A stretch of DNA of 8,926 bases, taken from the NCBI GenBank assembly GCA_937958365.1, contig CALFEW010000535.1, positions 1 to 8,926 of the forward strand, in the 5' to 3' direction. This document shows, in pieces, positions 6,972 through 8,926 of the stretch. Position numbers and translations under genes: made by a program. The notes beneath the pieces were generated by a model. It saw only the letters and a program-made list of their open reading frames with translations. It did no database searches and was not told the DNA's origin. This DNA is from an uncultured Chloroflexota bacterium. GTDB taxonomy: Bacteria > Chloroflexota > Anaerolineae > Promineifilales > Promineifilaceae. How positions within the stretch are numbered: the first letter of the stretch is position 1; each line of letters starts with the position of its first letter.

Positions 6972-7011
6972 AAACCTGCGGCAAATTCGAGCAGACTTTT
7001 GAGGAAGTATC

Positions 7012-8247
7012 ATGACTATCATCGAAGAAAAACAGCAACGGCCGTCACCCACCCCCATCCGCGCCGACAGCCTGCAACGACTGCTGGAAATCAGCACGCG
7101 CCTCAGCTCCACGCTGCAACTAGACGCCTTGTTGGACCTGGTCATGGACGTGGCGACAGAACTCACCCACACCGAAGCCGCCTCCATCCTGCTCGTTGAC
7201 CAGAAAACCGGGCAGTTACACTTTGCCGCCTCCACCGGCAGCCAGATGCCCAAAGACATCATCGTGCCGCTAGACAGCAGCATCGCCGGTTGGGTTGTGC
7301 GCACCGGCCGTTCCCTCGTCCTGGCCGACGTGCAGGCCGATGATCGCTTTTACGCCACCGTAGATGAAGACCTGGCATTTCATACGCGCTCCATGTTGGC
7401 GGTGCCGCTGGTGACGGCCAAAGGCATCATTGGCTGCCTGGAAGTGATCAACAAAATTGACAACAGCGCCTACACGCCGCAAGACATGGCGATTATGGAA
7501 GCGCTGGCCTCGCAATCGGCCGTCGCCATCCTCAACGCCCACCTGTTCCACCAATCCGACCTGCTGGCCGAGATTATGCACGAACTCAAGACGCCGCTTA
7601 TGGCCATCACCACCGCCAGCGAACTGCTGGCCCGGCCGGATTTCCCCGCCGAAAAGCAGGCGGAAGTGGTGCATATGATTCAGCGCGAATCGGGGCGGCT
7701 TTCGCGGATGACCAAAGAATTTGTGGATTTTGCCCGTCTGGAATCCGGGCGGATGCAGTTGGCCCGGCGGCCGGTGGCTATCGAAGAGGTGGTTTACGAC
7801 GTGTTGCGCCTGTCGCAGGCGCAGGCCGATGCGCGGCGAATTGGGTTAACGGCCGTTTGCCAGCCCACCCTGCCCGCCACTACCGATTCTCCCTGCGTCA
7901 TCGGCGACCAGGACCGGCTGAAGCAAGTGCTGCTCAATCTGGTGAGCAACGGCATCAAGTACAACCGGGAAAACGGCCGTCTCACCATCGCCGCCGACTG
8001 TGATACCAGCCAGGTGATCCTGACTGTCACCGATACCGGCCAGGGCATCGCCCCGGAAGACCTGCCCCACCTGTTTGAACGCTTCTACCGCATTCCCGGC
8101 AGCGAAGGCAAGGCCGAGGGCAGCGGCCTGGGATTGGCCATCGCCGAAAAAATTGTGCGCGAGCATAACGGCCGTCTCACCGTCAGCAGCGAAGTGGGCA
8201 GCGGCACAACTTTCACCATTGAGCTGCCACTGGCGAGTTTGCCGTAA
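7012..8247 (+). CDS. Soluble GAF-domain sensor histidine kinase
   Basis: A 411-residue two-component kinase without membrane segments. A short N-terminal helix leads into a GAF sensor domain at about 25-180, with SILLVDQKTGQLHF, IAGWVVRTGRSLVLADV and MLAVPLVTAKGIIGCLEVINK as typical strands. The dimerisation domain carries the H-box MHELKTPL with phospho-acceptor H190. The HATPase domain at about 290-408 has the N-box with N313 (NLVSNGIKYN), G1 box D341-TGQGI, F box FERFYR and G2 box GSGLGLAI from G370. No receiver is attached; the nearest receiver is the one fused to the CpaE-like ATPase at 4920. ATG 7012 is supported by GAGGAAG at 7001-7007. The stop codon lies inside the left arm of the inverted repeat starting at 8242. 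The ligand of the GAF domain cannot be read from sequence; a conventional cyclic-nucleotide or redox role is not evident. Confidence 0.94.
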   Translation: MTIIEEKQQRPSPTPIRADSLQRLLEISTRLSSTLQLDALLDLVMDVATELTHTEAASILLVDQKTGQLHFAASTGSQMPKDIIVPLDSSIAGWVVRTGRSLVLADVQADDRFYATVDEDLAFHTRSMLAVPLVTAKGIIGCLEVINKIDNSAYTPQDMAIMEALASQSAVAILNAHLFHQSDLLAEIMHELKTPLMAITTASELLARPDFPAEKQAEVVHMIQRESGRLSRMTKEFVDFARLESGRMQLARRPVAIEEVVYDVLRLSQAQADARRIGLTAVCQPTLPATTDSPCVIGDQDRLKQVLLNLVSNGIKYNRENGRLTIAADCDTSQVILTVTDTGQGIAPEDLPHLFERFYRIPGSEGKAEGSGLGLAIAEKIVREHNGRLTVSSEVGSGTTFTIELPLASLP

Positions 8248-8313
8248 TCCGTGTTCCGTATTCCGTCTACGGTTCACGGATTACGGATTATGGAATACCG
8301 AATACGAAACACG
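8242..8313. repeat. Inverted repeat built of heptamers between convergent genes
   Basis: CCGTAATCCGTG at 8242-8253 and CACGGATTACGG at 8275-8286 form a perfect 12-base inverted repeat with a 21-base loop. A second pair, GTATTCC at 8258-8264 and GGAATAC at 8292-8298, crosses it. Both arms are made of tandem 7-base units close to CGTATTC. On the plus strand these are CGTAATC, CGTGTTC, CGTATTC and CGTCTAC from 8243 to 8270. On the minus strand, read from 8313 downward, they are CGTGTTT, CGTATTC, GGTATTC, CATAATC and CGTAATC plus a partial unit. It overlaps the stop codon of the histidine kinase gene and ends 3 bases before the stop of the convergent gene. There is no T-run on either side, so it is not a textbook intrinsic terminator, though it could stop or stabilise both transcripts. 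Confidence 0.8.
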
Positions 8314-8315
8314 CC

Positions 8316-8915
8316 CTAAAGCCGCCAGACGTTCGGGCTAACTTCCACCCAGGAGAATTTGCACCAAAAATCCTGCCCGATGGGGCTGCAAGCATAAGGC
8401 CCCACTTCCACCTGCGGCGGGCCAACGTGCAAATGGGTGATGCGCATTTGCACCCACGTCAGGCCATCCGGCGACTGCTCCAGCAAAAAGTCGTTGCCAT
8501 TGCGGCTGAGCCGATACCAGCGTTCGTGTTGGTCGGAGCGAATGTCCTGCGTCGCCCAGTCAGAGTAGCCCAGATTGGTCACCACGGAGCCGAGGCGGCT
8601 CACGGCCGTATCCTCATACTCAATTCCCATCTTGATCCAGTTGTCGGCGTTCAGGCGCACCATTAACCCGCACTGGTCATACTGGCTGCGCGGCGCAAAC
8701 GTCACATGCGTTTGCATTGTAAAATCGCCGGTAATGCGCGTGAACAAACAATGCCCATCGTCACGCTGAAAACCATAATGCGTCGTCTGCCAAAAATCCG
8801 TCTGTGGATTGGTGACAATCTCCAGGCCGTCGCCAAAGCGGCAAGTATCAGGGGGATTAAACCAGTAAAAACCGGCGGGAATCGTCAGCGCGTTAAACTT
8901 TTCTAGTCGTTCCAT
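8316..8915 (-). CDS. DUF1349 family protein (Ree1-like, concanavalin-A-like fold)
   Basis: A 199-residue protein, rich in aromatic residues and with no signal peptide or membrane segment. It matches DUF1349 by length and by hallmark stretches: FWQTTHYGFQRDDGH, FTMQTHVTFAP, YDQCGLMVRLNADNWIKMG, GIEYED, VVTNLGYSDWATQD and a WYRLSRNGNDFLLEQSPDG hairpin. DUF1349 proteins fold as a beta-sandwich like lectins and glucanases; the yeast member Ree1 has been linked to galactose metabolism and enolase regulation, but bacterial roles are unknown and no catalytic pair is claimed here. ATG at 8915-8913 (reverse strand) has AAGAGG a few bases upstream, at a slightly short spacing. The gene is convergent with the kinase gene, so it is a separate transcription unit whose promoter lies beyond the window edge. 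One ACGGCCGT octamer is read as Thr-Ala-Val. Confidence 0.85.
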   Translation of the reverse strand: MERLEKFNALTIPAGFYWFNPPDTCRFGDGLEIVTNPQTDFWQTTHYGFQRDDGHCLFTRITGDFTMQTHVTFAPRSQYDQCGLMVRLNADNWIKMGIEYEDTAVSRLGSVVTNLGYSDWATQDIRSDQHERWYRLSRNGNDFLLEQSPDGLTWVQMRITHLHVGPPQVEVGPYACSPIGQDFWCKFSWVEVSPNVWRL

Positions 8916-8926
8916 GTTGCCTCTTG

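Larger units (their letters stand above)
22..8609. repeat. Dispersed palindromic octamer ACGGCCGT, 17 copies
   Basis: Copies begin at 22, 172, 2948, 3040, 3484, 4291, 4587, 4886, 5166, 5715, 5967, 6404, 7038, 7849, 7973, 8168 and 8602. Ten of them are extended to AACGGCCGT. Sixteen are inside genes and one (4886) is intergenic. Within genes all three codon phases occur: nine read Thr-Ala-Val, four Asn/Asp-Gly-Arg and three x-Arg-Pro. At a GC content guessed at about 57 percent, well under one copy would be expected by chance. The pattern recalls HIP1 of cyanobacteria. Confidence 0.85.

Noticed and set aside
7270..7674. 134-codon minus-strand frame within the GAF/histidine kinase gene
   Set aside because: His/Gly/Arg-rich shadow of a strongly supported gene with no recognisable domain.
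8242..8286. Inverted repeat as a canonical rho-independent terminator
   Set aside because: The loop is 21 bases and no T-tract follows on either strand, so it is listed as a repeat instead.

Overview
The window is a dense, almost entirely forward-strand bacterial segment. It most likely comes from a Chloroflexota genome, Anaerolineae-like. The taxonomic call is inference. It rests on the histidine phosphatase / DUF3090 / SCO1664-family trio, which is typical of Actinobacteria and also known in Chloroflexi, on a cell-wall elongation locus, and on pervasive use of the palindromic octamer ACGGCCGT, seen 17 times here. No tRNA, rRNA, CRISPR array, insertion sequence or phage gene was seen. No gene-free stretch exceeds about 70 bases.

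Layout: (1) 1-2800 is the end of a rod-shape locus: the C-terminal part of MreD, then a full-length class B penicillin-binding protein 2 (MrdA) of unusual length with an acidic repeat-like insert near its active-site domain. (2) 2854-4882 is a tight three-gene unit: a phosphoglycerate-mutase-like histidine phosphatase, a DUF3090 protein with a C-terminal Cys/His motif, and a kinase-like protein distantly related to phosphatidylinositol kinases. It seems to start from an extended -10 promoter giving a leaderless mRNA. The biochemical job of the trio is, to my knowledge, unsettled. (3) 4920-8247 is a signalling stretch: a receiver domain fused to a CpaE/TadZ-like ParA/MinD ATPase with a non-canonical P-loop, a Sir2 NAD-dependent deacylase, and a soluble GAF-histidine kinase. 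(4) A 7-base-periodic inverted repeat at 8242-8313 separates the kinase from a convergent gene. (5) 8316-8915 on the minus strand is a DUF1349 (Ree1-like) protein.

Working together: MreD and MrdA belong to the elongasome that directs lateral wall synthesis. The trio pairs a putative phosphate-adding and a putative phosphate-removing enzyme around a small zinc-motif protein, which suggests a phosphorylation/dephosphorylation cycle on an unknown substrate. The histidine kinase has no fused receiver. The only receiver in the window is on the CpaE-like ATPase two genes upstream, so they are a plausible two-component pair controlling a localisation or pilus-type function. All genes from 2854 to 8247 are co-oriented with gaps of 2-57 bases and may be one transcription unit with internal starts.
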